A stretch of DNA of 64,000 bases from Euclidia mi. Taxonomy: Eukaryota > Arthropoda > Insecta > Lepidoptera > Erebidae. Numbering within the stretch: the first letter of the stretch is position 1; each line of letters opens with the position of its first letter. Made by a program: the position numbers and the translations under genes. Positions 47,895 through 59,937 of this stretch are shown here, piece after piece. The notes beneath the pieces were generated by a model, which worked only from the letters and a program-made list of their open reading frames with translations, was not told the DNA's origin and made no database searches. The DNA is taken from contig OX123188.2 in NCBI GenBank assembly GCA_944739405.2, positions 66,669,251 through 66,733,250 of the forward strand. Reading direction: 5' to 3'.

Positions 47895-50007
47895 GGGACT
47901 TGCCGCTGCGATGTTGTATTACAAAATCAAACTCTTGCAGTAGTTCAATCCATCTAGCTACTTGTCCTTCTGGGTCCTTAAATTGAAGTAGCCATTTCAG
48001 CGCTGCATGGTCGGTTCGCAGGTGGAATTTACGGCCTAACAAGTATTTGTTGAAATGCTGCAACGTCTTTACTACAGCCAAGAGTTCCCGCCTGGTGACG
48101 CAGTAGTTTCTTTCGGGTTTGGATAAGGTCTTGCTGAAGTATGCTATAACAACTTCTTGATCACCCTTCTTCTGTGACAGCACGCCGCCAATTCCGGTGT
48201 TACTGGCATCTGTGTCAACTATGAATTCATGCTCATTGTCAGGGTAGCCTAGAATAAGTGCAGTACACAGATGTTCCTTAAGCTTCTGGAATGCAACGTC
48301 ACAGCTCTCATTCCAACAGAACTGCACTCTGTCTTCGGTGAGCTTATGAAGAGGTCGAGCAATGTCAGCATAGTTCTTCACAAACCGTTGATAGTAGGAG
48401 CATAATCCGAGGAATGCTCTGACCTGCGTTTTGTTCTCTGGAACTGGCCATTCCTTCACGGCAATGATCTTATCCGGGTCAGTTTGAATACCGTTCTCCG
48501 AGACCACATGTCCTAGAAAGTTCACTTGCCGTCTGAATAACGCGCATTTCTTCGGACTCAGCTTCAAATTAGCTCCTCGTATCTTTGACAGCACTTGCTC
48601 CAAGTTTCGAAGGTGATCCTGGAAGGTGCGCCCCACGATGATGATGTCATCCAAGTAGACCAGGCAGGCGTCTCCAATCAGTCCCATAAGCACTCGCTCC
48701 ATCAGTCTCTCAAAAGTAGCCGGAGCGTTGCACAATCCAAATGGCATGACGTTAAATTGCCACAATCCTTTGCCTGTGGAGAATGCCGTCTTCTCTTTGT
48801 CTCGAGGATCTATTTCCACCTGCCAGTAGCCACTTTTTAGATCTAATGTAGAAAACCACTTCATCCCCGTCAGCGTATCCAGTGTGTCATCGATCCTTGG
48901 CAGTGGGTAGCTGTCCTTCTTCGTGATGTCATTTAATCGGCGGTAGTCTACACAGAAGCGCATGCTGCCATCCTTCTTCTTAACTAACACCACCGGAGAG
49001 CACCACGGGCTGGACGAAGGCTCGATTACGCCTTCTTTCACCATACCGTCGATCATAGCTTCCACTTCACGTTCCCGTGCCACTGGCACACGTCTTGGTC
49101 GCTGGCGAATCGGTGCTTCACTTCCCGTGTTTATTTTGTGCTGGACTAGTGCTGTCTTTCCTATGTCGGCATCACTGGTCGAGAAAATATCGGCGAACCG
49201 GTTTAACGTCTTCTTAGCCTTGGTCTTCTCTTCTTCTGACAGGGTACTTTGGCAGTCCTCCAAAAGTGAAGACACGCCAAATCGTGCACCCTGAACCTTG
49301 GCGCTGGTAGGTTGCTCTTGACATCTACGCATCCAAGTCGCTCCTTCATAGGTGCCGAATTCCGTCCCTTTCTTGAGCGACACTTCCTTGTCACTTGCAT
49401 TCAGTGCGCGTACTGATGAAACTTTGGTACCCCTTACCAAGGTTCGTGCAATCTTCCACGAGGCCTCTTTCTCTAGGCCTTCGATTAGTACGCAGCGGTT
49501 CCCTCGACCAGAATTCCCTGGTAGACAAACTGGTACAACCGTTTTCGACCGCGGGTGAAGAATGACATTCTTCAGGCAGTACACTTTTCCTGAAGTTGCA
49601 CCTTCCATGAAGACTTCTTCCGAGCCACACTTCAAGACTCCCTGGTTAACATCGATCTCGCAGCGATACTTCCGCATGAAGTCTAGGCCCAAGATGCAGT
49701 CGTCCACTATATCGGCGACGATGACTTTGTGACGGTAAATTTTGTTGCCTAGCTTCAGATCCACCTCCATTTCACCTCGGACGGCTATGTGACCGGTAGC
49801 TGTTCTCAGATTCACACATTCATTGTTCCTGAAGCAGCCCCGAAGAACCCGTCTTGCCAAATGGAAACCGATGACTATCCGAGAAGCACCCGTGTCCAAT
49901 GTCAGCTTGCATGGTGTTCTGTTAATTTCGCCTTCGATGATCAGGCTGTTCCCGTCGCATGATTGCGAGATCGAGATACTTGGGGCTCTTCCATTACCAG
50001 CCAGCAC
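47809..50007 (-). pseudogene. Gypsy B pol (unit 2)
   Basis: This 732-codon frame has protease D-T-G, reverse transcriptase Y-L-D-D and complete RNase H residues. It differs from unit 1 at one visible residue (HIAVRG versus HITVRG near residue 74). The polyprotein is broken from integrase by the shared frameshift. Confidence 0.93.
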
Positions 50008-50027
50008 CCGCCCCGCAGTCCTGGCTT

Positions 50028-51527
50028 CTACTCGTTTCCCTGCTCTCGCTGCCTGGCAGGCACATCAGGCGACCCCTTTGGTGGAGACAAGGTGTCACCA
50101 GGCTGCCTACGCTTTGGGCAGCTCAAGCGGATATGGCCTCTTTCTCCGCAGTTGTAGCACCGAGGTGACGACAAGACTTCCTTGATGCGGTGACCTCGGT
50201 CGTCGCGTCGCACTGCTTCCACCTCCAGAGCGTGGGCTAAGACGTCCTTGAGGTCCTTGAAGTGCCCAAGCCTCACTGCTGCTCTTACCTCCAGGTCCCG
50301 GATCCCATCCGTAAACGCCTGTACGAGGTTCCCGGCAATAAGCGCAGGAGACGACTGGTATGCCTTCCTGACCAGCTTTTCCACCTCTAGAGCCCACTGC
50401 TACAGAGTTTCTCCGGTGCGTTGCGTCCTGTCCTTCAGCTGAGCACGATACACATGTTCGAAGTGCGCGTCTCCGTACCTCGCCTCCAGCGCCTCCAGAA
50501 GCTTCTCGTAGGTGACGTCTTGTCCAAGTGCCTCCAACACTGTCAAGGCCCGGTCGCGAAGGCCCAAGGTAAGGGCGGTTAAGGCCTGTTCTTTATTCCA
50601 CCTATTTGATCGCATCACAGCCTCGAACTGGATCTTGTATGCCGACCATGATGACGAGCCATCAAATGGTGGAACCTTAAATCCACGAGGTGAGGGCGCT
50701 ACAGCCGCTGGTGTCACTTCGAGCCCACGCAACTTCTTCTCCACTTCAGCAACACAGGTCTCGTGGTGGTCGTGTACACGCATCTCTATAAAGGCGACGC
50801 GAGTCTCAAGCTTGTCTTGTACGAGCATCTCTACGTCGCTGATACGGGCCTCGTGCTGCTGAAGTTCCTCCTTGACCACCTTCAAGTCTTTCCCTACAGC
50901 GGCGCTGAGATCCTTCATAAGCACCACCTGCTCCTCTAGGCGGCGCGCGTGCTCCTCCTTGTCGCGCTGGAGCTGTTCTTCTAGGCGGCGCGCGTGCTCC
51001 TCTTGACGGCGAGCCTGCTCCTCCTTGTCGCGCTGAAGCTGTTCCTCCAGGCGGCGCGCGTGCTTCTCTTGACGGCGAGCCTGCTCCTCCTTGTCGTGCT
51101 GTAGCTGTTCCTCCAGGCGGCGCGCGTGCTCCTCTTGACGGCGAGCCTGTACTGTTGACGGCGAGCCTGCTCCTCCTTGTCGCGCTGTAGCTGTTCCTCC
51201 AGGCGGCGCGCGTGCTCCTCTTGACGTCGAGCTTGCTCCTCCTGACGGCGAGCCTGCTCTTCCTAACGGCGGGCCTGCTCCTCCTGACGGCGGGCCTGCT
51301 CCTGCATGAACGCCATCAGAGCCGCGATGTCTGGCACCGTCACGGGTGTGTGGCGCTTGCAGGCTCCACTGCAGCCGCGGAGTCGCCTGGTCCACCAGGC
51401 GATGGAGAAGGAACGTCTCCGAAGCGTCTCTGGTCCAGGTCTTGCTGGCGCTGGTTCCTGGTACGCACACCTTCAGTTTCTTCCTTCGGCATAACCGGCA
51501 TAATTTATCCCTTTCTTCTGACACCAA
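50028..51527 (-). pseudogene. Gypsy B gag (unit 2)
   Basis: The frame 50400-51527 extends 40 codons further than in unit 1, through the capsid-like region to a TAG at 50400-50402. The same phase then continues (50028-50384) through the CX2CX4HX4C knuckle. The single TAG is the only stop between them. The N-terminal coiled-coil repeats match unit 1, and the N-terminal phase problem is shared. Confidence 0.88.
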
Positions 51528-51607
51528 TTTGTTACGAGCTGGGGTTCGATGATAAATTATAACTCACTATGCTACTTAAACTGAACTTTATTCACTAACA
51601 CAATAAC

Positions 51608-52428
51608 TAATATAATACATATTATTATGTACATTATAAACTATTTCAAACGGTTCAATGTTTAGGTAGATTGGACCACTTAACTCGATAGTATGCGACA
51701 TGGCGTAATCTTCAAAGAGGAATACAGTAAGAAATCATATGTCTGTCTGTCACAGTGGCATCGGTCCCGTCGCATGACATATCAATCTGTGGAAAAGTTC
51801 GACGTAGACGGATTATTTTCGGCTGAGTTGCAGGACATTGATTTGTGACGGATAAAACAACACACACAACTACATAATATGTTCTACAAAGGACGCTGTT
51901 GTTTCTGTAGCAAAATACTTAGGGTAAAATTTTATTTAATAATGTACTTAATCGAGTGTATGTTGGAAATCATATGATATCTACGACGTTATTTATTTTC
52001 CTATGGTAAGTTAGGTAATAAAGTAGAAGTTTGTCTTAAAATTCATACGTACGACTGCGACCACGTACCGGACGACGCAGTAGGGGCAGGCCTTCCGCAA
52101 GGTGGACCGGCGATCTGGTTAAGATCGCGGGAAGCGGTTGAATGCGGGCGCCTTAAAATCGGTCTGTGTGGAAAACCTTGGGGTCCAGCAGTGGACGTCT
52201 CTAGGCAGCCATGATGATAATGATGACATACGTACATAGATATAATATTATTATGCCAATACACAATTTTCAACTCTATAAAACGAATTTAAGGTAACGA
52301 AGAATACTCCTTTTAACCTAAAACATTATCTTATCCATAGATGCGCTACTAGCTCATAAAAATAGGCATTTTGTTCCATATAGAATAAAAAATACTGTGA
52401 TGTAAGCATATGCTTAGCAAAAAAAAAA
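51608..52428. other. Non-coding gap with RTE-type LINE 3' end (unit 2)
   Basis: Collinear with 31956-32776. The RTE-like 3' end is at about 52050-52228. It ends at the poly-A target of insert A. Confidence 0.6.
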
Positions 52429-52520
52429 CCGGCCAAGTGCGTGTCGGGCCACGCGCAATGTAGGGTTCCGTAGTTTACCATAATGGCCATTATTAATAAT
52501 AACATCTGTTTCACATGGTA

Positions 52521-52811
52521 CTAAAAACGGGCCCACATTGGGCGATGGTAACTGAAGAAAGAGTTATAAAACCCAACTCCACAGGGGAAGTTGGAAAAAA
52601 TGTTATCTATCTGAGTACCACCACGTGTAGAGGCAAGCGGCGGTAATAAAGATTTATAACCTGCATTATGTAATAATTTGAATACCGCAGTATTGACATT
52701 ACAGAGATAGTCTTCATTAAAATCTCCAAATATTATGCAAGGGTTGTTATTTAGCGGTAACAAACTCAAGTCAGGGCATTTACACGATCTATACAAAGCT
52801 ATAATCTTCAC
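52521..52811 (-). pseudogene. Endonuclease/exonuclease/phosphatase-like fragment
   Basis: The 96-codon frame contains IIFGDFNEDYL and, later, GGTQIDNIFSN and FFSYHRPMW. These resemble the G-D-F-N, I-D-x-I-F and S-D-H-x-P motifs of the endonuclease/exonuclease/phosphatase fold used by LINEs and by some Helentron-type elements; the usual S-D-H is S-Y-H here. Preceding and following domains are missing. Upstream on the minus strand, a TATA-like motif and short coding scraps extend to about 52985. It is inactive and its parent element class is unresolved. Confidence 0.6.
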
Positions 52812-53819
52812 ATTGTTTAGTTCCAGAGGTACCGCTTCGCAGTGTTCACCTCTGACAGAGTCGCTGTAAGCTTGCGGGTTACAACATTGATGATGATCTT
52901 TTGCCCATGCACATACTCTAAAACCAGGGTTCGCAGAATACTGTTTAGGGCCATCTGACAGTAACGGCGCGCAGCTTTCGGGTGCTATTTATAGGCACGA
53001 GTTGCGCCCGCCCACTGAGCACCGAACTAGCTAGGTACCTACTGCATGCACGGAACTGACTAAGGCACAAGCCGCAGAAGAAGTATCCTCTAAGGCGACT
53101 GAGTGAGATATTTTATTTTTAAACTAGCTGTGGCCGCGGCTTCGTCCGCGTGGAAGTCGGTATCCTTTAAGCACAGATTTAACAAACAAGAATTGTTCAC
53201 AATTTGTTCTGTAGAATTAGCCTTTAAGTATCCCTTTCTGTGGCCTTGATAATGTAAAATAACATAACGATCGGTTGATGAAACTCACACTCATATTTAA
53301 GTTTCTTACTTACCTACTGTATTAGAAAAGTAGGTACCTAGTTGGTAACCTGTAGGTACTCGCCACCTAAATTTGTACTTGTAGCTCTTTCTTTTAATAA
53401 ATACCTACTACCTGGCCTGATCACATAATTATTAGTTAATTTGAAATCTTTGCACTCAAAAAGTAACACTTGAATAGTAGGTAATTAGTCTACTATGTAA
53501 TATACCTAAGCTGTAATGGTGTGCAATAAAGAATACAGTATTCTACTCTACCGACCAGTTGCAATCCGACGCCGCGCCCGCCGCTTTCATTTTATTTGAA
53601 AACCGTAAACGACTCTAACAACTATTTGCAGCGCACTGTCTTTTGTTAGTTAAGTCACAGATAATATAATATAATCGCGATAATTTTATCTACAACGCCT
53701 CTGTGTACACAACATTTTTTGTGACGTTGTCCGGAGCGTGGACAAACAGTTTGCCACATAAAGTTGACCATGCGAGAAACAGGGGCTCGTAAGATTCACG
53801 CCAGCAATTTTTAGCGTCT

Positions 53820-54121
53820 GCACATACATTGGTAACTATGTGTTTCGGACTCAATTTGGGCAGAAATTTGTTACAGTTTCTTTTCTAATATTTATATTGG
53901 CAGCGCTGGATCTTAACACCGACTTTAATTTAGCCAGTGGTGCCATCTAAGGGCAAAAGTACCGCTAAGATTATAATATTTTAAGTAATACTAGATGGCA
54001 CCTCTGGCAAAATTAAAAGTCGGTGTTAAGATTCGGCGCTGACAATATAAATATTAGAAAAGTAAATAAAACAATATTTTGCCCAAATTGAGTCCGAATC
54101 ACACAGTAATCAATGTGCATA
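53820..54121. repeat. Foldback element inside insert A
   Basis: The arms (about 53820-53950 and 53992-54121) are imperfect reverse complements: TCGGACTCAATTTGGGC faces GCCCAAATTGAGTCCGA, and CTTAACACCGACTTT faces AAAGTCGGTGTTAAG. The spacer is short (about 40 bp). A palindromic non-coding unit of about 300 bp fits a foldback or MITE-type element nested in insert A. Confidence 0.85.
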
Positions 54122-54793
54122 TAAAAATAGAAAAATACTAGGTACGTATCCAGTTATGTATTGTAAACATAAAATGTGGTTTCCAAGATATACTACTACT
54201 ATACATACGTAGTACCGTAGTACATTACATACCAAAGTACGTATATCTTTAAGATTAAGCCAGCGCTCCCAATGTAAAGTCACAGAAATAGGTATTTATA
54301 AGTAAACCGACGATTACTCGTAAACTAGTGATGTCTACTTAGCCGTGATAGTTTTCCTTTTAAATTCGTTATATGTACTATATTTGTGATTTTTTTCACC
54401 TCTTCGAAATCAATAGTTTAGCCGGCAGAGGGGGGGGACACTTGAATCTAACAATTTTTTTCACTTCAAAGCTTGATATTTCACAAATTAATCACTTGAT
54501 CGAAAAATGATTTGAGAATACTAATAATATTTTTTTAAAACCTATCCAATGATACCCCACATAATGGGGTACTCAACCAAAAAAAAATTCAACCCCACTA
54601 TATATGTAGGGGAGATACCCTTAAAAAAAATATTTTCCAAAATTTTATTCTACAGTTTTGTTGCAATATTTTATGTCTATATTCATGTCAAATATCAGCT
54701 TTCTAGCACCAGGCGTCTTTGAGCTAGGCTGCGGACGGACAGACGGACGGACATGACGAAACTATAAGGGTTCGTAGTCGACTACGGAACCCT

Positions 54794-55920
54794 AAAAAGG
54801 CACAATACAATTCAATCTAGTTATGATAATATAAACGGCAAATTGTTCTTGAGATAAACCAAAGGAAAACATGCGCATAATAAGATCTGTAATCACGGAA
54901 CATTTTAGATTTTTTTCTGTTAGCATAATCATATTCCTAGCGGGTTTTTATTCTGTCAAACCTAAATTACATTTGTTAATAAAATTACTTGATGATATTA
55001 TTTTAGAGTTAATGTTAGATATATACGCTTTGGTTTGCCTTAAGGAAAATGTTCCTCTACAACCAATTTATATAACAGCTTCACATTCTTTATAGCAATT
55101 TGGCGATCTAAAACAGTTGCAAGTCTTCTTTCAGCTTCTTCTCATAAAACTTTTTATCATATAATCCATACTAATGTAGCGTCTACATACCTGCACGTAC
55201 CGACTGTATATTTTCACGTAGGTAGATGAAACACACTGTTCACCGATAAGTTAAGATTGTAATAGGCACGCATTATCATAGTCTATAAGCCATATTGTAC
55301 CCAAAATAAATCAGACGTTATAACACCTTGTCTCGTTATTTTTATTGCCATAACCATCTGGCATAAGATATAAATGCAAAAGTGCGTTTGCTTGATTGGT
55401 CTTCCACTTCACAAAAGAGCGTTGTAATGGTATGATTTTAGGCTGGAGTTCGCTTTTGTGTGGAGATAGTCAGGCAGCTTGAGAGTGAAATAGGCTAATT
55501 TTACTACGATAACCGACCCTAACGCGGGTGAAGTATAGTAAATAGGTGATAATAGTAGTTGTAGCGGGACCCCAGTAGAAGGTCTTCCACCAAAATAAAA
55601 ATAGGATAGCCTGGTGGAAAATTGGGCAGTCTTGGAGTACTTTCTAGAGTCATTTATTAAGGTCTAGAGGAGGGCGGACAGAAGACGCAATTAGCTGTAA
55701 GAGTCAAGTTCATACATACAAACATCGCCATCAATGATTTCGACTTAATTTAATACGAAGGTACAAAGATCCTTGCCCTGGTAAATAGGCAGCAATATTG
55801 CCGATTTGCCAAGGCTGATAGGCATCCGGCGAAAAAAGACATTGGCAGATAAAAGTGAACTACTTGCCAATGTTTGTTACATTGACTAGTATATCATCTG
55901 TTCTATCTTAGATTTATTTG
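54794..55920. other. Non-coding gap (unit 2)
   Basis: Collinear with 32772-33898; nothing recognised. Confidence 0.5.
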
Positions 55921-56112
55921 AAACTAGCTGTTCCACGCGCTTTTACCCGCTTTCTGAAGAAACTACTTTGCGTACCCGATTTATTTATAGCCTAAGTTAC
56001 TCCTTGGTACATCAGCTATCCGCCAGAGAGAGTTCCGTCAAAATCGGTCCAGCCGTACCAGAGATTAGCAAGAAAAACAGACAGACCGAAAAACATTTAA
56101 AAAATGTCATTT
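55921..56112 (+). mobile_element. Lepidopteran interspersed repeat (unit 2)
   Basis: Copy of 33899-34090, with the same AACTAGCTGTTCC start and AAAATCGGTCCAGC block. Confidence 0.6.
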
Positions 56113-56335
56113 TTCTGTATATGTACCAGTGTATTCATCCATATGCATTTAGTAAAAAGCGGTCATTTTTATATTACAAACAGACACTTCAATTTTGTTT
56201 ATGTGTATAGATACCCAGTTTTGTTGCAAGTTTGGTAATACGTGATACATTTAAATGAAGTTTATTATCCATAATAAGATACAATACACCCTATGAAACA
56301 GGAGGGTGCCTTAGCAAACAGGATAAATGCTAGTG

Positions 56336-56390
56336 CGTGAAACAGGATAAATGCTAAGGCACCGTGCCTTAGCATTACTCCTGTTTCACG
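56336..56390. repeat. Palindrome (unit 2)
   Basis: Copy of the 34314-34368 palindrome with both arms preserved. Confidence 0.85.
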
Positions 56391-58128
56391 TTGCTGTTTC
56401 CATCTTAGATCCTCATTCATTATAACTATTTGTGTTTGTGCGTGTGCGCTTTCGGGTCCGAAAGTCGAGTGGCTTCTTGCAAGTCATGGGATCGTGCAAA
56501 ATTTATTGTTTCTGGCCACCAAATGACGTTCGAGATGTGTACAAAAATTTATCTTGACGTAAAAGGGAATGAACTATTGATTTAAGTGCTTTTATACATA
56601 TATTACAAAAGAAAAACCGCCTTTTTAACGTTTCATAAAATCGGATCAAAGCCCAAGTCTGTGGGCTGTGTGACTACAGTCCTATATTTAACTTAGCTGT
56701 AGGGTTTTAGAAAGTCTTAGCACCAATTTATGAAATTATGCTAGCAGAACCAAATTTAATGAATACGATGACCTTTTCATTATGTCGATGATAGTGAAAA
56801 TGTTGAGTATCTACATAATATTACAAAAAATCTAAGAACTTTAAATGTGACCTTTAGGAGTAGGCGAAGACATAATAAGAAGTTTGTTCAATACAAGCTT
56901 CTAGTAAGATTAAGTGTATAAAGCTAATCTATTATGTAGATAGTCAAACGAGTATTTAGTAAGCGTTTGTCGAGCGGTGTATATTAGCATGCCGAGGTAT
57001 ATTATCATATATGACGCGGCAGTCTCATTTAGCACGGGATCTCTCGAATGAAATGGAAATATAGGTGTGTGTGTGTGTGTCGGCGCTGGGAAGCCAACAA
57101 ACGGTGACGGGCACGGGGCAACAGTTTCATTTCCTTTCGCACATATTCACGAGGCAACGAACAATATCTCAGTAACAATGGCTTCGTAATTTGGACGAGA
57201 TGGCGCCCGCGGGACAATAAGTCAAGTGACTCATTATTGTGGAGAACAGCTTCGGCCAGAAAAATCATTCTTCTCGCCTTGCGTATCCCTGCGAACAATG
57301 TGTGATGTGTGCGTGTGAACCGACTACAACTGACAAACTACATGTGCACTCATTATTATATAATACAAGTCAAAATGCAACTTGCGTAGCGGAAAAACGG
57401 TCTACATACACACCGACCCATTGTCCCTTAAACGATAAGTCGGTTTTATTCAACTGTATTGAGAGCGTGCCCGAGACGTGCCTTCCCCTGTAAAACATTA
57501 CCTGACGTGACTGCGCCGCGCTATAGCTTGTTCTTGGCCGTTTTTTGCTAAATATATGGATCGTTTTATTCTTTCAGCTTTGGCGCTTTCCTCGAAAACC
57601 ATATTTATAAAATGGATAGATTACTTCCCAGACATGCCTCCGTATTGTTCGTGTTTTGCGTTTGATTCCATCTGTTTGAGTGCTGTAACGAGTTCAGTTT
57701 ATTGCGATTTATTTTGTTCGTGACATTTAAAATATATGATGCCATTCGTGTTTAACGTACCAGTTTTTGACGCTCTCCGTTACCTATTTGATCAGATGTA
57801 TTGTTCGTTGATCATGGTATATTACCAGCCTCAAGGGAAGGGTTGTTATTTCAGACGTATTTTTGGTAGAGGCATTGTGAGTTGTACATATTGTCTGTTT
57901 GGGACAATGCGAGTGACGGCAGGTAATCTGCGGTAGGGCAAACAGACGTCGTTTGTAATTAGCCATCTCACGTCGCCGCGACAAAAGGCAGACAAGCTCT
58001 GGCTTTGAGTCGTGTTCCGGCGAGGCGCACGTCGCAAGCCATGCGTGCAGAATGGTGCTACGACACGTAGCGGTTACGTCGAGTCGTAGCTGTCTCGACC
58101 GCTACGTATATGCGTGAATAAAATAATA
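56391..58128. other. Non-coding gap (unit 2)
   Basis: Collinear with 34369-36097. It has a (GT)n run at 57066-57080 and no gene. It ends where insert B begins. Confidence 0.5.
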
Positions 58129-58191
58129 ACTATATAAAACAGGACCACGGAGACCCACCGGCATCGGGCACAGGGACCAAGCTACCGGTGG

Positions 58192-58862
58192 TTAGGGCTC
58201 CAGAGAGAGGAACCTCCGAACGATGCGTGTCGTGTCCAGCAATACTGCCTTCTGTATAGAGGACTTGATCCAGCCGTCTAACGAGAGCCTCTTGAGGTGG
58301 TGGTCGAGGCTCTTGGCAATAAGACCATTTACGGTCACGATTATCGGTACAATGATCGCCGAGTCAACATCCCACATGTCGACAATCTCGTGAGCCAGGT
58401 CCAAATACTTAATTTGTTTATCTTTTTCGGCTTTCACGAGATTCTCGTCATGGGGTATGGTGACGTCGATGATCATTGCAAGGCGGTCTAATCGGTCTAT
58501 CACCACTATGTCCGGCTTGTTAGCCGCAATAGTTCTGTCAGTAATGATAGACCGATCCCAGTACAGAGTAGCACGAGCATTTTCAAGAACTGGGTCGGGC
58601 ACATACCTGTAGTACGGTACTTCGGAGTCGACAAGTTGGTACTTTAAGGCAAGTTGCTGATGGACAATCCTGGCTACTTGGTTGTGTCTATGCAAATATT
58701 CGCCGTTGGCAAGACGAGAACAACCGGATACTATATGTCTGAGCGATTCACCAGGCTGGTGACATGCCCGACATATGTCGACCGTCCCATCCCTCAGAAT
58801 ATACTTCCGGTAGTTGTTCGTCATGATAACTTCGTCCATAATTGCAAATACAAAACCTTCTT
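58192..58862 (-). pseudogene. LINE C-terminus with restriction-like endonuclease
   Basis: The 234-codon frame begins in a (TTA)n run; the credible part starts near residue 12. It has a CX2CX8HX4C zinc motif (CRACHQPGESLRHIVSGC) followed by KPDIVVIDR and, 12-13 residues on, IIDVTIP, which is the P-D...D core of the restriction-like endonuclease found at the C-terminus of R2/R4-type LINEs. The helix after it (EKDKQIKYLDLAHEI) also fits. The reverse transcriptase is missing, so this is a 5'-truncated copy. The 3' end abuts AATAAAATAA, and TAA-rich targets are known for the R4/Dong group. Confidence 0.82.
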
Positions 58863-59110
58863 CTTCTTTTATTATTATTATTATTATGTTAAACACTTTT
58901 TAACTATATTTTTCCACCGATTATTTACAAGGCAACACAAACCACCATTCAAATATTCAAATAGGCCATTGCAGTACCTACACGTTTATAATCAAATGAA
59001 AATATTTTAAAATCCATTATTATTATTATGTGTTTATTTCATACTACTGGATAGCGATCAATATTTATAATATATTAAAAGAAAAACTTTTAGTAATTTA
59101 CTTTTGTAGA

Positions 59111-59160
59111 TGGCTTGAACGTGAGCAATCGTTTTAAAACGATTGTTCACGTTCAAGCCA
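59111..59160. repeat. 50-bp near-perfect palindrome
   Basis: The arms of 25 bp (TGGCTTGAACGTGAGCAATC plus GTTTT, facing its complement) have one mismatch and no spacer. This would form a cruciform or hairpin. It directly follows the copia-type gag scrap on the minus strand. Confidence 0.9.
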
Positions 59161-59164
59161 AGTT

Positions 59165-59400
59165 TGGCCGGTCTCCATTACAAATTATGTCGTATGCCGT
59201 TTCACACTCGGATATATATTCCAATTGTTTATTTGTTATTGCCCCGTAAATGTAGTTTGTCGCTTGCACATCTTTGTCTTTCCATTTTTCCTTGTCATCT
59301 TTGCTTAAGATTTTTCTCGTAATGACTTCTTGAAATTTTTTGTATTATAGAAACTTTGTTAATCTAATTTTTCAATTTGCATATTCCTTGCCGTCGAATA
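59165..59400 (-). pseudogene. Copia-type gag fragment
   Basis: The minus-strand translation includes a KEKWKDKDVQATNYIYGAIT stretch and an ECETAYDII block. This pattern (W-x-K-D-x-A...I...L...TA-x-I) is typical of the gag-like region of Ty1/Copia elements. It is short, with no start and no neighbouring copia domains, so it is a relic. The identification is by pattern only. Confidence 0.5.
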
Positions 59401-59403
59401 TTG

Positions 59404-59440
<37 letters not shown>

Positions 59441-59937
59441 TCCACACACACACGTACACATACAAACACACACACCCACACACACACGCACTCGTCCACA
59501 CACACACGTACACATAGAAACACACACGCGCGCGCGCGCGCGCGCACACACGTACACACGTACAAACACACACACACATAATACATACAAACATACTAAG
59601 AACCAATATATGTATACGGGTCAAACTGAAAAATAGTCGGGTAAAATATTTACGTTCTTCTAAGTGTAACAAATACTTTTTTCTGAAAACCGCATAAAAA
59701 TCGGTTCAGCCAAACTCGAATTAATCGTGGGCAAACTTATATAATATATACGGGTCAAACTCAGAACCTTCTTTTTTTGAAGTTGGTTAAGGGCCTAAAA
59801 CCTTCTCCTAAGTGTAACAAATACTTTTCTGAAAACCGCATCAAAATCGGTTCAGCCAAACGCGGGATAATCGCGGACAAACATACATACATACATACAG
59901 GTCAAACTGAGAACCTCCTTTTTTTTTAAGTCGGTTA
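59404..59937 (+). repeat. CA/CG-rich microsatellite and Helitron-like 3' end, copy 1
   Basis: (CA)n at 59405-59438, a CG run at 59527-59545 and further CA tracts produce spurious open frames on both strands. They are followed by a conserved order: AAGTGTAACAAATACTTTT, ACCGCATCAAAATCGGTTCAG, a (CATA)n run, CAAACTGAGAACCTCC, poly-T and AAGTCGGTTAA. The same order follows the helicase fragment at 62171, so it is probably the 3' end of the same element family. Confidence 0.7.

Larger units (their letters stand above)
46019..51607 (-). mobile_element. Gypsy B (unit 2)
   Basis: Copy of 26367-31955: 3' LTR 46019-46446, integrase 46458-47894, pol 47809-50007, gag 50028-51527, 5' LTR remnant 51530-51607. 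It is better preserved than unit 1 because the gag stops at unit 1 positions 30868 and 30703 are sense here. The frameshifts and the integrase TAG are shared, so it is still defective. Confidence 0.95.
52429..54793. mobile_element. Insert A, present only in unit 2
   Basis: Unit 1 has a run of nine A at 32768-32776 followed by GGCACAATAC. In unit 2 the A run is followed by 2365 bp starting CCGGCCAAGTGCG and ending CGGAACCCT, then AAAAAGGCACAATAC. This is a clean insertion into an A-rich target. AGGGTTCCGTAGT near the left end and ACTACGGAACCCT at the right end are inverted. Contents: an endonuclease-like fragment on the minus strand, a promoter-like TATAAATAG near 52988, a lepidopteran repeat head near 53124 and a foldback at 53820-54121. 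The class is unknown. Confidence 0.85.

Noticed and set aside
59340..59672. Long open frames on both strands rich in T, H and R, or C and V
   Set aside because: They are translations of the CA/CG microsatellite in several phases at once, not proteins.
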